From Pseudarthrobacter siccitolerans (GTDB lineage: Bacteria > Actinomycetota > Actinomycetes > Actinomycetales > Micrococcaceae): a stretch of 49,402 nucleotides of DNA. The stretch's first letter is position 1. The number at the start of each line of letters is the position of its first letter. Location: contig NZ_CAQI01000031.1 in assembly GCF_001046895.1 (NCBI RefSeq), positions 1 to 49,402 on the forward strand, written 5' to 3'. The notes under the pieces were generated by a model. It had not been told where the DNA came from, searched no databases, and was given only the letters and a program-made list of their open reading frames with translations. Positions 1-10,953 of this stretch are shown in pieces. The position numbers and the translations under genes are program-made.

Positions 1-567
1 GGAGGGCTTCAATTCACGGGCAATTTGTACCACCTCATGGTCATAGAAGTATAGGCCCGGCACGGCGTAGTGGCTCTTCGGTTCGGTCGGTTTCTCTTCA
101 AGGGAGATGGCTCGTCCGTTTTCATCAAATTCGACTACGCCATATGCAGATGGATCTGCGACCCGATACCCGAATACGGCTCCACCGCTGATGTTTTCGA
201 AGCGGCGCAGCTGGGTGCCCATTCCCCGGCCGTAGAATATGTTGTCTCCCAGCACCAGTGCTACAGGTCCATTACCAATGTGACTTGCACCCAATATGAA
301 GGCCTGAGCGAGTCCGTCGGGCGATGGTTGCTGCGTGTAGGTGAGGTTGATGCCAAACCTACTGCCATCCCCCAGCAGTCGCTTGAACTGATCGGCATCG
401 TGGGGTGTCGTAATGATCAGAATATCCCGGATGCCAGCCAACATAAGCGTGGATAGCGGGTAGTAGATCATGGGTTTGTCGTAGACCGGCACCAACTGCT
501 TGCTGATGCCTAGAGTAATTGGATGAAGACGTGAACCGGTTCCCCCGGCGAGGATTATTCCGCGCAT
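1..567 (-). CDS. rmlA: Glucose-1-phosphate thymidylyltransferase RmlA (partial, runs off left edge)
   Basis: RmlA joins glucose-1-phosphate and dTTP to make dTDP-glucose, the first step of dTDP-rhamnose synthesis in the cytosol. The reverse strand from the ATG at 567 opens with [16 protein letters not shown], the nucleotide-binding signature GGxGxRLxP, followed by a [14 protein letters not shown] segment typical of the family. The frame stays open for 189 codons and leaves the window at ARELKPS, a conserved RmlA stretch, so roughly the last third of the usual ~290-residue protein is missing. It is divergent from rmlB with a 62-base gap that must hold both promoters. Identity is firm from motifs; activity is inferred. 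Confidence 0.95.
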   Translation of the reverse strand, partial: MRGIILAGGTGSRLHPITLGISKQLVPVYDKPMIYYPLSTLMLAGIRDILIITTPHDADQFKRLLGDGSRFGINLTYTQQPSPDGLAQAFILGASHIGNGPVALVLGDNIFYGRGMGTQLRRFENISGGAVFGYRVADPSAYGVVEFDENGRAISLEEKPTEPKSHYAVPGLYFYDHEVVQIARELKPS

Positions 568-617
568 TCCCACATTTTCGCTTGCGTTACGAATTCAGCC
601 AAATCGTGCCAGCGTGA

Positions 618-2094
<1,477 letters not shown>

Positions 2095-2311
2095 GTCGGC
2101 CTCAAACGGTATGTAGAAGGGTTATCGCTGCTATGCCTAGGTTAGCTGCCGGCAGCAATGTTAACAGGACGTGGCGAGTTACATGAAGACAGGGGAGCGA
2201 TACGAAGAAATGGAGCGCTCTCCGTGTTCCTCGCCAATGTCCCCTTGTAGCCCTCATACCTACCATATCTGCCGAATTCCGTTGTTCAGCTTGTCGAAAA
2301 GTTAAATGCGA

Positions 2312-2351
2312 AAGGTGGGGGGTTCTCCATTCCTAGAGAACTCCCCACCTT
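2312..2351 (-). terminator. Inverted repeat, likely terminator of the LANTG protein gene
   Basis: Two 16-base arms (2312-2327 and 2336-2351) pair around an 8-base loop. Pairing is complete on the plus strand, counting one G-U pair; read from the minus strand there is a single A-C mismatch. It lies 25 bases beyond the stop of the minus-strand surface protein. No long U tract follows, so it may act as a weak or bidirectional terminator. Confidence 0.6.
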
Positions 2352-2375
2352 CAGTTGCGCTCGTATGGCGGTGAT

Positions 2376-2963
2376 CTATGCAGCTACCTCGGCCTTGGCG
2401 CGCCGGCGAACAACAACTACTGAAGTTGCGCCTGCAGCTAATGCGCCAGCCCCTACCAAGGTCCAGAGAACCAGGCCGGAGTCAGCGCCGGTATTGGCAA
2501 GACCGGAACCAGTGTTTGCCAAGGGAGCACCGCCGGCGTTACCGCCTGTGTTGGCCAGGGACACTGCCACGGTAACCGTTACGGGACCAACTGTGTTTCC
2601 AGAAAGATTGCCAGTCGCGGTCAGGCTGTATGTGCCTGCCTCGCTGAAAGAGATAGGAAGGGAGAAAGCGCCCTGCGCATTAGCTGTGGTGCTCAGGGTT
2701 TGGGGCGCCTGAAAGATGCTGACTTTCGTTGCGACTGACTGGGTCCCGGCTGCCGGCGCCGCTGCGTCGACCGGAGTTACGGTGATGGTAACCGGTTCGC
2801 CGGGAGCCATGCCTTGCCCACTGAAGATCAGCTGCTCACCAGGTGCAACTGTGGCGTCAGATACGGTAGCCGAAGGCTCCGGAGAAACGTATGCCTGTGC
2901 CGAAACGGCGCCGACCAATGTGATAGATCCTGCGAGTGCGAGTGCTGCGAGTGTTTTTTTCAT
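2376..2963 (-). CDS. Secreted wall-anchored protein with three LANTG motifs
   Basis: A 195-residue exported protein. Residues 1-24 form a Sec signal peptide (MKKTLAALALAGS, likely cleaved after AQA). The middle is a Ser/Thr-rich beta-type domain of about 110 residues. The C-terminus has three LANTG motifs within about 25 residues, then a hydrophobic segment and the basic tail VVRRRAK. LAxTG is the sorting signal of class E sortases in high-G+C Gram-positives, so attachment to peptidoglycan is likely. The start is ATG at 2963, preceded by a strong GGGGGGA Shine-Dalgarno. No sortase gene is in the window. It lies between polysaccharide genes on the same strand and could be a surface component linked to the glycan, which is inference. 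Confidence 0.8.
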   Translation of the reverse strand: MKKTLAALALAGSITLVGAVSAQAYVSPEPSATVSDATVAPGEQLIFSGQGMAPGEPVTITVTPVDAAAPAAGTQSVATKVSIFQAPQTLSTTANAQGAFSLPISFSEAGTYSLTATGNLSGNTVGPVTVTVAVSLANTGGNAGGAPLANTGSGLANTGADSGLVLWTLVGAGALAAGATSVVVVRRRAKAEVAA

Positions 2964-3144
2964 GTGTCCCCCCGGAGACCTTTAAGTTTCGATGTACCCG
3001 ATTATTGGGGAGTTTCCCCTCCGCACGAGACCTTGTGCAGAACTACGGATAATTATCCCAAAAAAGACGCTACCATCTTCTCTTCGGTGTGAGCAATCTC
3101 AATCAAGTCGGTTTACATAGTGTTAACCTGCTGCATGTGTCCCT

Positions 3145-5016
3145 TTAGCCGCAGACCATGCTTTTTGTCGGTAAAATCACATCATTGACAGGTTGGACGG
3201 TTGGTGTGACCACTAACTCGGGCTCGGTGTGTTGCACGATCTTGCCGAAGGTGAATTCAACTGTCTTAGTTTCCCCGGGTGCCAGTCGGAGGGTAAGGAC
3301 GGCCACAGGGCGGTTGCTATGGAAGTACGGTGCAAAGTCTGTTCGCTCACCGTTAAGACTTGCAGTCTCCACATGCGCTTGGACGGGGCCATAGGCAATA
3401 ACGTTAGTTTGGACGGAGCCAGCCGGCACGCCGAAGTTACCGGCACCCGTGACGTATGCCGGTAAGGACGTAGCCGCGTCCAGAGGGGCCGTGTTAGTGC
3501 TAGTAATCGATACGGTCGTCTGCCCATAGCCGTCTTGTTGGCATTCCTTTATCATGTGCACCGTGCGCTTGACGTAGTAGTCCATCTTGGCGCCAGTTCC
3601 GTCGTTAAAGTAAACGCCAAATTCAGCGGGAGAGACACTCGGTCCTACAACCGAGCCGCTCAAGGGATACTTAGCGATAATGGCCTGTTCCTCGGGCTTT
3701 GCCGACCAGACGAGGACTCGTCCTTCTGCCGTTCCGCGTTGCATTCCGTCAAGAAGAACCTTGGCGTCACCGTTTCCGTTAGAGAGCGCAGCGAAAATTT
3801 CTTTAGCCACGCCAGCGAAGTAAGCGTCCTGAAGCCCTGGCTCCTCGATCTTGGCGTAAACCTCCGACAACAAGGTAGCCACGACGTTCTTCCCGCTCAA
3901 TTCTGTTGGCATAACCCCGTTCGTAAGACGGGCTAGCTCAGGACTGCTGATCTTGATTGGCCCCGTCCCGTCCAATACGTATCCCAGAGCCACGGGATCT
4001 AATGAGATGACCCCATCGAGTCGCTCGCCAGTCCTTTTCTCCCACATGGCTCGGGCGCTGGCGGCTGCAGTGGGAAAATCGGGCGTGAGGTTGACGTCTT
4101 GCATGTATTTGCCGAGTCGATCCGAGTAGATCGCTCTTTGTTCAGTAGGGACGGGCACACTAGGTGATATGACACCGACGTCGCCGGCGCTGCTTTGTGC
4201 CGACAGGGTCAATTTACCCTTATCGAGGTTCAGTACGGCGAGGGCGCCCGGGATGCCACCGGAGGCGCGGGCTTCGGCATTATTTTGAATCATCAGCAAG
4301 TAATTGCGCGACCCGTCTCCCCCCATCATGCTAGGCGCGACTTGAGACGTGTTGGCTGCAGTGTCCAAGGCTCCGGTGACGCTCGCTAGTTGCTCACGAG
4401 CTCGTTCTAAGGGTTCTGCTACCTGCCCCAATAGGCTGCTAGATTCAATGGAATCTAATCGTTCCGCCGATGCCCTAACTGCATGTGCTGCGGCTGAAAT
4501 ATGGGGTGCTGCCGTCCTTAAAGGTTCCAAGTTGGCCCCCGCACTGCTCGGCAGCAGAGCATCCCAATTGAGGGTATCTAGTACTTGCACAAGAGGCATA
4601 ACGCCCAAGGTGGATACATCATCTGCGGAACGTGTTATTTCAGTTACAGCACTGAAGTTAGCCCCTACAGCCGGGATTGCTGATGCTAGTGTCCAGAGCG
4701 GGTCCTCAGCTGCTTCTCGTGCCGCTGCCGTGTGAAGTTGCAGCCGCTCTGCAGATTCCGCAGTTGCCTTGGCATCGTTGTCGCTGGCAGCTTGCATAAG
4801 TCGGGCAACTTCGTGGACGGCTGAGGTCAATTCGGACCGGATAGTCGATGCTCGTGTGCCAAGCCAGGCCAAACCTGCTGCCAACGAAAGCGCAGCAACT
4901 GCAGTCCATGTAACTCCGACCACAAATCGACGGCGCGGTCGTCTAGGAGTCTGCTTGGTCGGACCACCGTCAACTCTGCTAGTTCGCTTGGAGAAATATT
5001 CAGGCATATCTGTCAT
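3145..5016 (-). CDS. DUF4012 membrane-anchored protein
   Basis: A 623-residue protein with a basic cytoplasmic N-terminus of about 30 residues (RRPRRR), one transmembrane helix (about 31-52) and a large extracytoplasmic region. The segment NYLLMIQNNAEARASGGIPG and the regions after it are characteristic of DUF4012, a domain of unknown function found beside actinobacterial exopolysaccharide genes. The upstream ectodomain (about 55-220) is Ala/Ser/Glu-rich and probably helical. It lies 44 bases downstream of the initiating transferase on the same strand and is likely cotranscribed. A role in polymer export, attachment or modification is inferred only from context. Confidence 0.85.
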   Translation of the reverse strand: MTDMPEYFSKRTSRVDGGPTKQTPRRPRRRFVVGVTWTAVAALSLAAGLAWLGTRASTIRSELTSAVHEVARLMQAASDNDAKATAESAERLQLHTAAAREAAEDPLWTLASAIPAVGANFSAVTEITRSADDVSTLGVMPLVQVLDTLNWDALLPSSAGANLEPLRTAAPHISAAAHAVRASAERLDSIESSSLLGQVAEPLERAREQLASVTGALDTAANTSQVAPSMMGGDGSRNYLLMIQNNAEARASGGIPGALAVLNLDKGKLTLSAQSSAGDVGVISPSVPVPTEQRAIYSDRLGKYMQDVNLTPDFPTAAASARAMWEKRTGERLDGVISLDPVALGYVLDGTGPIKISSPELARLTNGVMPTELSGKNVVATLLSEVYAKIEEPGLQDAYFAGVAKEIFAALSNGNGDAKVLLDGMQRGTAEGRVLVWSAKPEEQAIIAKYPLSGSVVGPSVSPAEFGVYFNDGTGAKMDYYVKRTVHMIKECQQDGYGQTTVSITSTNTAPLDAATSLPAYVTGAGNFGVPAGSVQTNVIAYGPVQAHVETASLNGERTDFAPYFHSNRPVAVLTLRLAPGETKTVEFTFGKIVQHTEPELVVTPTVQPVNDVILPTKSMVCG

Positions 5017-5060
5017 ATTGTGGGCATTCCTCTAATTGGGGCAGGAAAGTGATGAAATCG

Positions 5061-6515
5061 TCAATACGCCCCCGAGTTGTGAAACACTGCGCGTGCAGTA
5101 CGGAGGATGATGACAAGATCACTAGCCAACGACCAGTTTTCGACGTAGTAAAGATCTAGCCGTACAGAGTCCTGCCAAGAGAGATTGGAACGTCCGCTAA
5201 CCTGCCATAGCCCGGTCAAGCCCGGCCTCACAAGCAAGCGACGACGCACCTCGTGCTCGTAAGCCGCGACTTCTTTCGGCAGCGGGGGGCGGGGTCCAAC
5301 CAGACTCATCGATCCGCTGAGTATATTGAACAGTTGCGGAAGTTCGTCCAGGCTGTATGTCCGTAAAAACTTACCTACGCGAGTTATTCGTGGGTCGTTC
5401 TTTATCTTGAATAGAACACCAGCGCCTTCATTCAGGTTCGAGAGACTTTCAAGTCGGTCTTCAGCATCCGATACCATCGATCGAAATTTGAGCATGTGGA
5501 AATGCTGGCCTTCAATCCCCACTCGCTCCTGCTTAAAGAGCACCGGCCCGCTGCTATCAAGCTTGACCATCAGAGCGACGACTGCCATGAGGGGTGAGGT
5601 GACAAGGATCAGCAACCCAGAGACAACCACATCGAAGAGGCGCTTGGCCACACGCTGGCCTCCTTCAAGTGAAGGAGTTGTCACGTGGATGAGTGGGAGG
5701 CCAGCTACCGGCTGCGTGTGGATGCGAGGCCCTGCGATGTCAGTCAGGGCGGGCGCCATAATGAGCCCTACATTCTGCGCTGCAAGTTCCCACCCTAGGA
5801 GCCTCAGAGTTTGGGGATGCAGTTGAACACCGGCCGAGATAGCCACAGCGTCCGCTCTGGACGCCCGGATCGCTTCCATAATTGCATGCGTATCAGGGTC
5901 GCTTCCTAAGATAGGAAGCCCAGATTTGGGTTCAACCGGTGGTGGATTGGAAACTCCGGGAGTATAGGCTGCGACGGGAAGATAACCTGCTTCCTTAGAC
6001 CGCTCAAGAGACGCGGCTAAATGCGAAACGGCACTCGGGCCGCCTAGAAGCAGCAGTCTTGACATGCTAGAACCGGCCATGCGAGCAACATGCAAGTGCT
6101 GCCGAAGCAACCACCGAGACAGAATTAGTCCGATAAGGCCAACGGGCAGAGCGAAGCCAACAAAACCGCGGGCTGTGTCTATTCTCAGAACGTAGGAAAA
6201 GATCGCTATGAGACCGAACAGCCACAAGGAAGCGGCTATCACTCTCTTGTACTCGTCGCTGCCGGCGCCGAGGATCCGACTCTGGCGACTGCTCCACGCC
6301 CCCAGCATCAACCACCACACCACAATTAAGCACAATGAAAACAGACGGTAATTAGCTTCGTTGCCTACAATCGTAAAGTCAGGTTCTAAGCCAAACCGCA
6401 CGACATACGCGCCAACCACTGCCCAAACGATCACAAAGGCATCCACTGCTTTCAACCGGCGCGACGCCCGGAGACGCCAGTCTTCTACTTCCCCCAAAGA
6501 CGCAGCACCTTTCAT
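5061..6515 (-). CDS. Undecaprenyl-phosphate sugar phosphotransferase (WbaP/CpsE type)
   Basis: This polytopic enzyme starts repeat-unit assembly by moving a sugar-1-phosphate from its UDP-sugar to undecaprenyl phosphate at the inner face of the membrane. The 484-residue protein has several N-terminal membrane helices (about 22-150), a central nucleotide-binding-like domain, then a catalytic bacterial sugar transferase domain from about 290. That domain contains KRLFDVVVSG, the re-entrant helix, LKFRSMV, a DELPQLFN segment, SLVGPRP and RPGLTGLWQVSGRSN, all family hallmarks. ATG at 6515 has CAGGAAA upstream. Which sugar it transfers (Glc or Gal) cannot be told from the sequence. Confidence 0.93.
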   Translation of the reverse strand: MKGAASLGEVEDWRLRASRRLKAVDAFVIVWAVVGAYVVRFGLEPDFTIVGNEANYRLFSLCLIVVWWLMLGAWSSRQSRILGAGSDEYKRVIAASLWLFGLIAIFSYVLRIDTARGFVGFALPVGLIGLILSRWLLRQHLHVARMAGSSMSRLLLLGGPSAVSHLAASLERSKEAGYLPVAAYTPGVSNPPPVEPKSGLPILGSDPDTHAIMEAIRASRADAVAISAGVQLHPQTLRLLGWELAAQNVGLIMAPALTDIAGPRIHTQPVAGLPLIHVTTPSLEGGQRVAKRLFDVVVSGLLILVTSPLMAVVALMVKLDSSGPVLFKQERVGIEGQHFHMLKFRSMVSDAEDRLESLSNLNEGAGVLFKIKNDPRITRVGKFLRTYSLDELPQLFNILSGSMSLVGPRPPLPKEVAAYEHEVRRRLLVRPGLTGLWQVSGRSNLSWQDSVRLDLYYVENWSLASDLVIILRTARAVFHNSGAY

Positions 6516-6834
6516 ATCGAAAAATTTCCTGTAAGCCGTTTACTCATGCTGATCCAAGGCCCAAGCTCTTAGTGAGCCATCATGCCGTAAATCTGGGCTA
6601 GTGGGTGCCCGGCCTTGACGTTGGTCATTCCACAAGCTTGGTCACTCGAACCAAGACCAGTTGAAACAGACGGGCTCTTGCCAATAATCACTGGATTCCC
6701 CTTGTTCGCCCCCGGGCCAAGGCCAAGCTGATCGGATAGCAGGACTGGGAGAATCAAGGGTCGAGGGCACCCCCGAGGAACACCGCTAGTGAGATATTTC
6801 TGCAACCTGAAGCGCCCAGGCTACTGAATTGACC
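6516..6834. other. Gap between BY-kinase and initiating transferase genes
   Basis: About 320 bases between two minus-strand genes. A minus-strand open frame of 78 codons (6569-6805) crosses it, but its product has no recognisable motif and no clear ribosome binding site. No strong terminator or promoter hexamers were found. It may hold the promoter of the downstream minus-strand genes. Confidence 0.4.
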
Positions 6835-8298
6835 TCAGTTCTGAACTCTTCGCCGCGCTTCTGGGCTTTCACCGTGCAGAAGTGCATCAAATTCTGAGGG
6901 CATAGTTTTCGCTGCCCTCGCGGCGGAAACTTTCGGTTTCATTGGGACGGAATCGTAGTTGTAATAGGAATACGCATAGGAGTCTGGCCCCTTTGCCGGG
7001 AGCAAGTTGAGTACTGCGCCAAGGACGTTTGCCTCGATCATTTTCAGGGCGGCCATTGACTTCTGGAGATCCTGCGCGCTGACGCGCGACGCACCCACTA
7101 CTACCACAACTCCACCCACCTGTTGAGCTAGCACTGCCGCGTCCGTCACGGGAAGAAGTGGCGGTGCATCAATGATGACGGCGTCGAATGCTTGTTCAAG
7201 GCGCCCTATTAGTGATGCCATCGCTGCGGACCCAAGTAGTTCGCTTGGGTTCGGTGGTATTTGTCCCGAAGTCAACACATAGAGACTCTGTTCGCCCCAA
7301 GGCTGTAGGAGATCGTTGACGTCGGCAGCTCCAATTAGAGCTGTCGTTAAGCCGACATTTCTATCCAAGCCCAAGTAGTCGTCGACGCGAGGTCTGCGAA
7401 GATCGGCGTCGATAAGCAGAACGGATTGTCCGGCCTCAGCCATTGCAATCGCAATGTTTGTCGCGGTTGTCGTCTTTCCTTCTCCCGGCAGTGACGACGT
7501 CACCAAGACTGCCTTCGATTCATGGCTCACATGTGCGAACTGCAGATTGGTTCTGATCTGCCGAAAGGACTCGGCCCTGGGGCTTTGGGTTGGAGCTTGT
7601 GTTAACAAGGGCTTCTTAGCGGCGTCAACGTCGTAGGAAATTCCACCAAGAATTGGTACCTCGGTCACCCGGCGTAGGTCCGCCTCGCCGCGCACTTTGG
7701 TGTCCATAGTAGAGCGCAGTACGGCTATCCCCACCCCGACGATAAGACCGCTTATAAGTCCAAAGGCTAGGTTCATCTGGGAGTTAGGGGCGGAAGGGGC
7801 AGACGGGGCGGTCGCGGGGGTAATCACGGAAAGCTTAACCGGCGACGGGCCGTTCTCAAGTGAACCCTCAAGCTTTTCGATGGCGCTGACGAGGCTGTCG
7901 CTCACGGCTTGCGCGATCGCCGCTGCTTGCACCGGCGAGGTATCGACTGCAGCTATGGAGATGATCACGGTGTTGAAGTCTGCGCTTGCTTCAATTTTGC
8001 CACTCAATTCCGCAGGCGTGATGTTGAGTCCAAGCTTCTCGATTGCTGGTTGCAGAACGACGGGGGTGCCAACTGTCTCAACGTAGGATTGCACCCGCGC
8101 CTGGCTGAATGTGTTTCCCTGTTGGAGTTCAGCAACGGAACCTGAGCTCTGAATAGCAACGAAGAGCTTTGTCTGAGCAGTGTACGTGGGCTTGAGTGCC
8201 AGAGACACAGCTCCAGCGACTATAAGGCCGAGGAGGGTGCACGCGACGATAGTTATCCAGTTGCGGCGCAGCACGCGCAAGTAGTCGCTAAGCTCCAA
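6835..8298 (-). CDS. Chain-length / BY-kinase fusion (Wzz + CpsD-type tyrosine kinase)
   Basis: A fused regulator of capsule/EPS chain length and export. The N-terminal Wzz domain has two membrane helices (TIVACTLLGLIVAGAVSLAL and one near NSQMNLAFGLISGLIVGVGI) around a short external loop. The C-terminal BY-kinase domain has Walker A (GEGKTTTATN), Walker A' (LLIDADLRRP), Walker B (AVIIDAPP) and a tyrosine-rich stretch (SYAYSYYNYD) close to the end, the usual autophosphorylation cluster. I choose the TTG at 8298 because GAAAGG lies 7 bases before it and the product then begins MELSDYLRVLRRNW as in relatives; an upstream ATG at 8331 lacks a ribosome binding site. It is divergent from the glycosyltransferase operon. 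Confidence 0.9.
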   Translation of the reverse strand: MELSDYLRVLRRNWITIVACTLLGLIVAGAVSLALKPTYTAQTKLFVAIQSSGSVAELQQGNTFSQARVQSYVETVGTPVVLQPAIEKLGLNITPAELSGKIEASADFNTVIISIAAVDTSPVQAAAIAQAVSDSLVSAIEKLEGSLENGPSPVKLSVITPATAPSAPSAPNSQMNLAFGLISGLIVGVGIAVLRSTMDTKVRGEADLRRVTEVPILGGISYDVDAAKKPLLTQAPTQSPRAESFRQIRTNLQFAHVSHESKAVLVTSSLPGEGKTTTATNIAIAMAEAGQSVLLIDADLRRPRVDDYLGLDRNVGLTTALIGAADVNDLLQPWGEQSLYVLTSGQIPPNPSELLGSAAMASLIGRLEQAFDAVIIDAPPLLPVTDAAVLAQQVGGVVVVVGASRVSAQDLQKSMAALKMIEANVLGAVLNLLPAKGPDSYAYSYYNYDSVPMKPKVSAARAAKTMPSEFDALLHGESPEARRRVQN

Positions 8299-8771
8299 AA
8301 TTGAGACCTTTCGTATTCTGTTTCTGGGCATCACAAGGAGCCCATTCTTGATTGTATCCCGCAATTGGCTTCCCCCTGACGCTCCGACGAGACGCAGCAA
8401 CGGCAGATCCCTGCGCGCGTACCAATGCCGCAATAAGGCATCAGTTCTGCGCTTATCGCTTCCGTCCTGTAATAGTCCGCCCTCAGTTTGTTACTTCTGT
8501 GGCGCAGGTGCTACGGGCTGCGATCGGAAGATCTTCGTTGCCTGGGGGTCGCGGCAAGTGACCAGTGGTAGGGCCGCCGAGACTTCACCAGCACGGACTA
8601 TAGTGTGCAAGACGAGTCTTGTGCACTAAGCATCAAGTAACTCTCCGGCGGCGTGCATGCGGTAGTCCTTGCCCCTGGCTCGATAGGCCACGGAAGGCTG
8701 GTTCTGACAGCCTTGATACACGATGGCAAAATCAATTATTGAGACCTTAGAAATGAAGGAGTACTCGGGCT
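8299..8771. other. Divergent intergenic region between BY-kinase and glycosyltransferase operon
   Basis: About 470 bases separate the divergent kinase gene and the plus-strand glycosyltransferase operon, so both promoters should lie here. Several short open frames cross it on the plus strand, but none has a convincing product. I could not pick out good -35/-10 pairs. An AAGGAG at 8757-8762 serves the GTG start at 8772. Confidence 0.4.
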
Positions 8772-9872
8772 GTGGCGCGATCAGTGGCAATAGTGGGAAC
8801 TCGTGGTTATCCGAGCTATTACGGCGGATTTGAAACGGCTGTACGTCGCTTAGCGCCACACTTGATTGATGCGGGATGGGCGACAACGGTCTACGGGCGG
8901 CCTGGGGGAGCTCGCTTAGATGATCCGCTCTGCGATCCGAGAGTCAAATCAGTTGTTACAAAAGGAATCGAAACCAAATCGCTAAGCACCTTATCCTTTG
9001 GCCTGACCTCGGCCCTTCATGCTATTTGGACAAAACCGGAAGTAGCTCTCGTGATGAACGTCGCGAACGGATTTTGGTTGCCTCTATTCCGCATGCGCGG
9101 TATTCCGACAGTCGTTAATGTCGATGGTATGGAGTGGGAGCGAGCCAAGTGGGGCAGAATCGCTCGCCAGGTCTTCAAGGCCGGAGCGTTGATGACAGCC
9201 AGGTTTGCTACCACAATCGTGGCAGACTCCCGCGAAATTCAGCGTCGCTGGAAAGAAGAGTTTGGACGCGACGGGGTTTTTATTCCCTATGGGGGCGATG
9301 TTTCGTCCGTGCTCGGGGTAGAAAATGGACTAACACATCGCGGTTATATTCTTCTGGTCGCTAGGTTCGTTGCCGAAAACTCAATACAAGAATTCTTCGA
9401 CGCGGTACGGCTTATACCGTCGAACTACCAAATTGTTATGGTTGGTTCTTCTGGATACGGTGGACATTTTGACACGGTCGCAGCCGAACTCGCAGATGCG
9501 CATGCCAATGTTTCGTGGCTTGGCCACATAAACGATCATGAACGGCTCCTATCTCTCTGGCAGCACGCAGGCGCGTATTTTCATGGGCACAGCGTTGGGG
9601 GTACGAATCCTGCACTGGTGCAGGCCATGGCATGCGGCACGCCAGTAGTCGCGCGTGACACTGTTTATAATCGGGAAGTGTTGGCAGATGCGGGAACGTT
9701 TACAGGCGTCGATCCCGACCGGATTGCCGCAACGCTGACCCAGATGATGGAAAGTCCTGAGCTTCAAGAACGGCAGAGTCAGGCGGGCATAAGGCGATTC
9801 GAGGCGGAATATACCTGGGAGTCTGTGTGCGATAAGTATGTAAAGGAGCTGGAAGTTGCGAGTTCTCTTTGA
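8772..9872 (+). CDS. Glycosyltransferase, GT4-like with DUF1972-type N-terminus
   Basis: A 366-residue cytosolic GT-B transferase that adds one sugar to the lipid-linked repeat unit. The N-terminus (VAIVGTRGYPSYYGGFETA) is the DUF1972 signature seen in actinobacterial and streptococcal rhamnosyltransferase-like enzymes. The C-terminal half has the nucleotide-sugar-binding motif around GGTNPALVQAMACGTPVVA, where Asn-Pro-Ala-Leu stands in for the more usual Glu-rich loop. The GTG start at 8772 follows AAGGAG. It is the first gene of a tight three-gene operon; the next start overlaps its end by 17 bases. Donor and acceptor are unknown. Confidence 0.87.
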   Translation: MARSVAIVGTRGYPSYYGGFETAVRRLAPHLIDAGWATTVYGRPGGARLDDPLCDPRVKSVVTKGIETKSLSTLSFGLTSALHAIWTKPEVALVMNVANGFWLPLFRMRGIPTVVNVDGMEWERAKWGRIARQVFKAGALMTARFATTIVADSREIQRRWKEEFGRDGVFIPYGGDVSSVLGVENGLTHRGYILLVARFVAENSIQEFFDAVRLIPSNYQIVMVGSSGYGGHFDTVAAELADAHANVSWLGHINDHERLLSLWQHAGAYFHGHSVGGTNPALVQAMACGTPVVARDTVYNREVLADAGTFTGVDPDRIAATLTQMMESPELQERQSQAGIRRFEAEYTWESVCDKYVKELEVASSL

Positions 9873-10953
9873 TGCGCACTGGTGGATCGACGGGCCTCCG
9901 TCCAACAAGGAGGTCATGCGCAGAGTAATTGAGACTTGGGCGCGACTATTCCCGGAGGACGAGCTGATTGTCGCCTTACGGCGCCAAGATGTGGACGTAG
10001 CAGGTAGTCAGATACCTGCGAAAGCAAGAGTAGCCAAGACTTACCTGTCGCTTCAAGGATTGAGTGCCATCCTGGAGTTGCCAGTCCTGGCGCTAAAGCA
10101 CAAAGTGGACGTCACCATTAGCCACAATTTCACGCCCCTTTTTGGTCCCTCTGCCGTTTTCATACAGGACTTTATGTTCTTGAGCAATCCGGAGTGGTTC
10201 ACAAGAAAAGAGCGTGCCTATTTCAGCCTCATGCGGTACAGCATGCTTAGCGCGGGTGTGGTCTTCTCTTCCTCGCAGACCGAGGGTAAACGCATTGCGA
10301 AGTACGCAATTCGAAAAATTAGTCCTGTTCCCATTGGGCTCGCCGGCAATGCCGAACTTCTACAGGCGCTACCGAAACGCCCGGAAGGAATTGGAGTCGT
10401 TGACGGTTTCCTCTTGTCTGTTGGACGCCTCAATGTCAGGAAGAACTTAGAGACCATACTCATTGCTGCGTCAACATCGGGAAAAATATCAGAGCGATTC
10501 CCGCTTGTGATAGTAGGTGAGCCGTCGGGAAAAACCGCGGACCTGCCAAAGCGGGTCGCTGATGATGTCGCAAATGGGTCAATAATATTTCTCGGGTTTA
10601 CCCCGGAAGATGAGCTTGCCTGGCTATACGCCAATACGAATCTTTTCATATTCCTATCGTTGGATGAGGGTTTTGGAATGCCGTCTCTCGAAGCCGCAGC
10701 ATTCGGTGCCGAACTGCTAGTAAGTGACTTAGAAGTTTTTCGAGAGATACTAGGGGACTCGGCATCGTACGTGGATCCTCTCAACGCGGATGCCGTTTCA
10801 GACGCGATTCGCTTGTTAGCACTCCCTAATCGAGAAAAGGGTGCTTTGAGCAGTGAATTGTCAAATCGGTACTCATGGAGGAGCTGCGTGGAGAGAATGA
10901 GGGCCGAGGTCGACAATTATGTTGTGGGTCAAAACGCGAGGAGCTTGAGTTGA
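9856..10953 (+). CDS. Glycosyltransferase family 4
   Basis: A 365-residue GT-B glycosyltransferase. The C-terminal half carries LLSVGRLNVRKNLETI (donor-domain start), VIVGEPSG and FLSLDEGFGMPSLEAAAFGA, the EGFGxPxLEAxAxG motif of GT4. The start is a TTG at 9856 inside the end of the previous gene, with AAGGAG 7 bases upstream, which supports translational coupling. Its stop shares bases with the next gene's ATG (TGATG). It probably extends the repeat unit after the preceding enzyme; the sugar is unknown. Confidence 0.88.
   Translation: MRVLFDAHWWIDGPPSNKEVMRRVIETWARLFPEDELIVALRRQDVDVAGSQIPAKARVAKTYLSLQGLSAILELPVLALKHKVDVTISHNFTPLFGPSAVFIQDFMFLSNPEWFTRKERAYFSLMRYSMLSAGVVFSSSQTEGKRIAKYAIRKISPVPIGLAGNAELLQALPKRPEGIGVVDGFLLSVGRLNVRKNLETILIAASTSGKISERFPLVIVGEPSGKTADLPKRVADDVANGSIIFLGFTPEDELAWLYANTNLFIFLSLDEGFGMPSLEAAAFGAELLVSDLEVFREILGDSASYVDPLNADAVSDAIRLLALPNREKGALSSELSNRYSWRSCVERMRAEVDNYVVGQNARSLS

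Noticed and set aside
6569..6805. 78-codon minus-strand frame between the BY-kinase and WbaP-like genes
   Set aside because: No ribosome binding site, no motif and odd composition; listed only as part of the gap.
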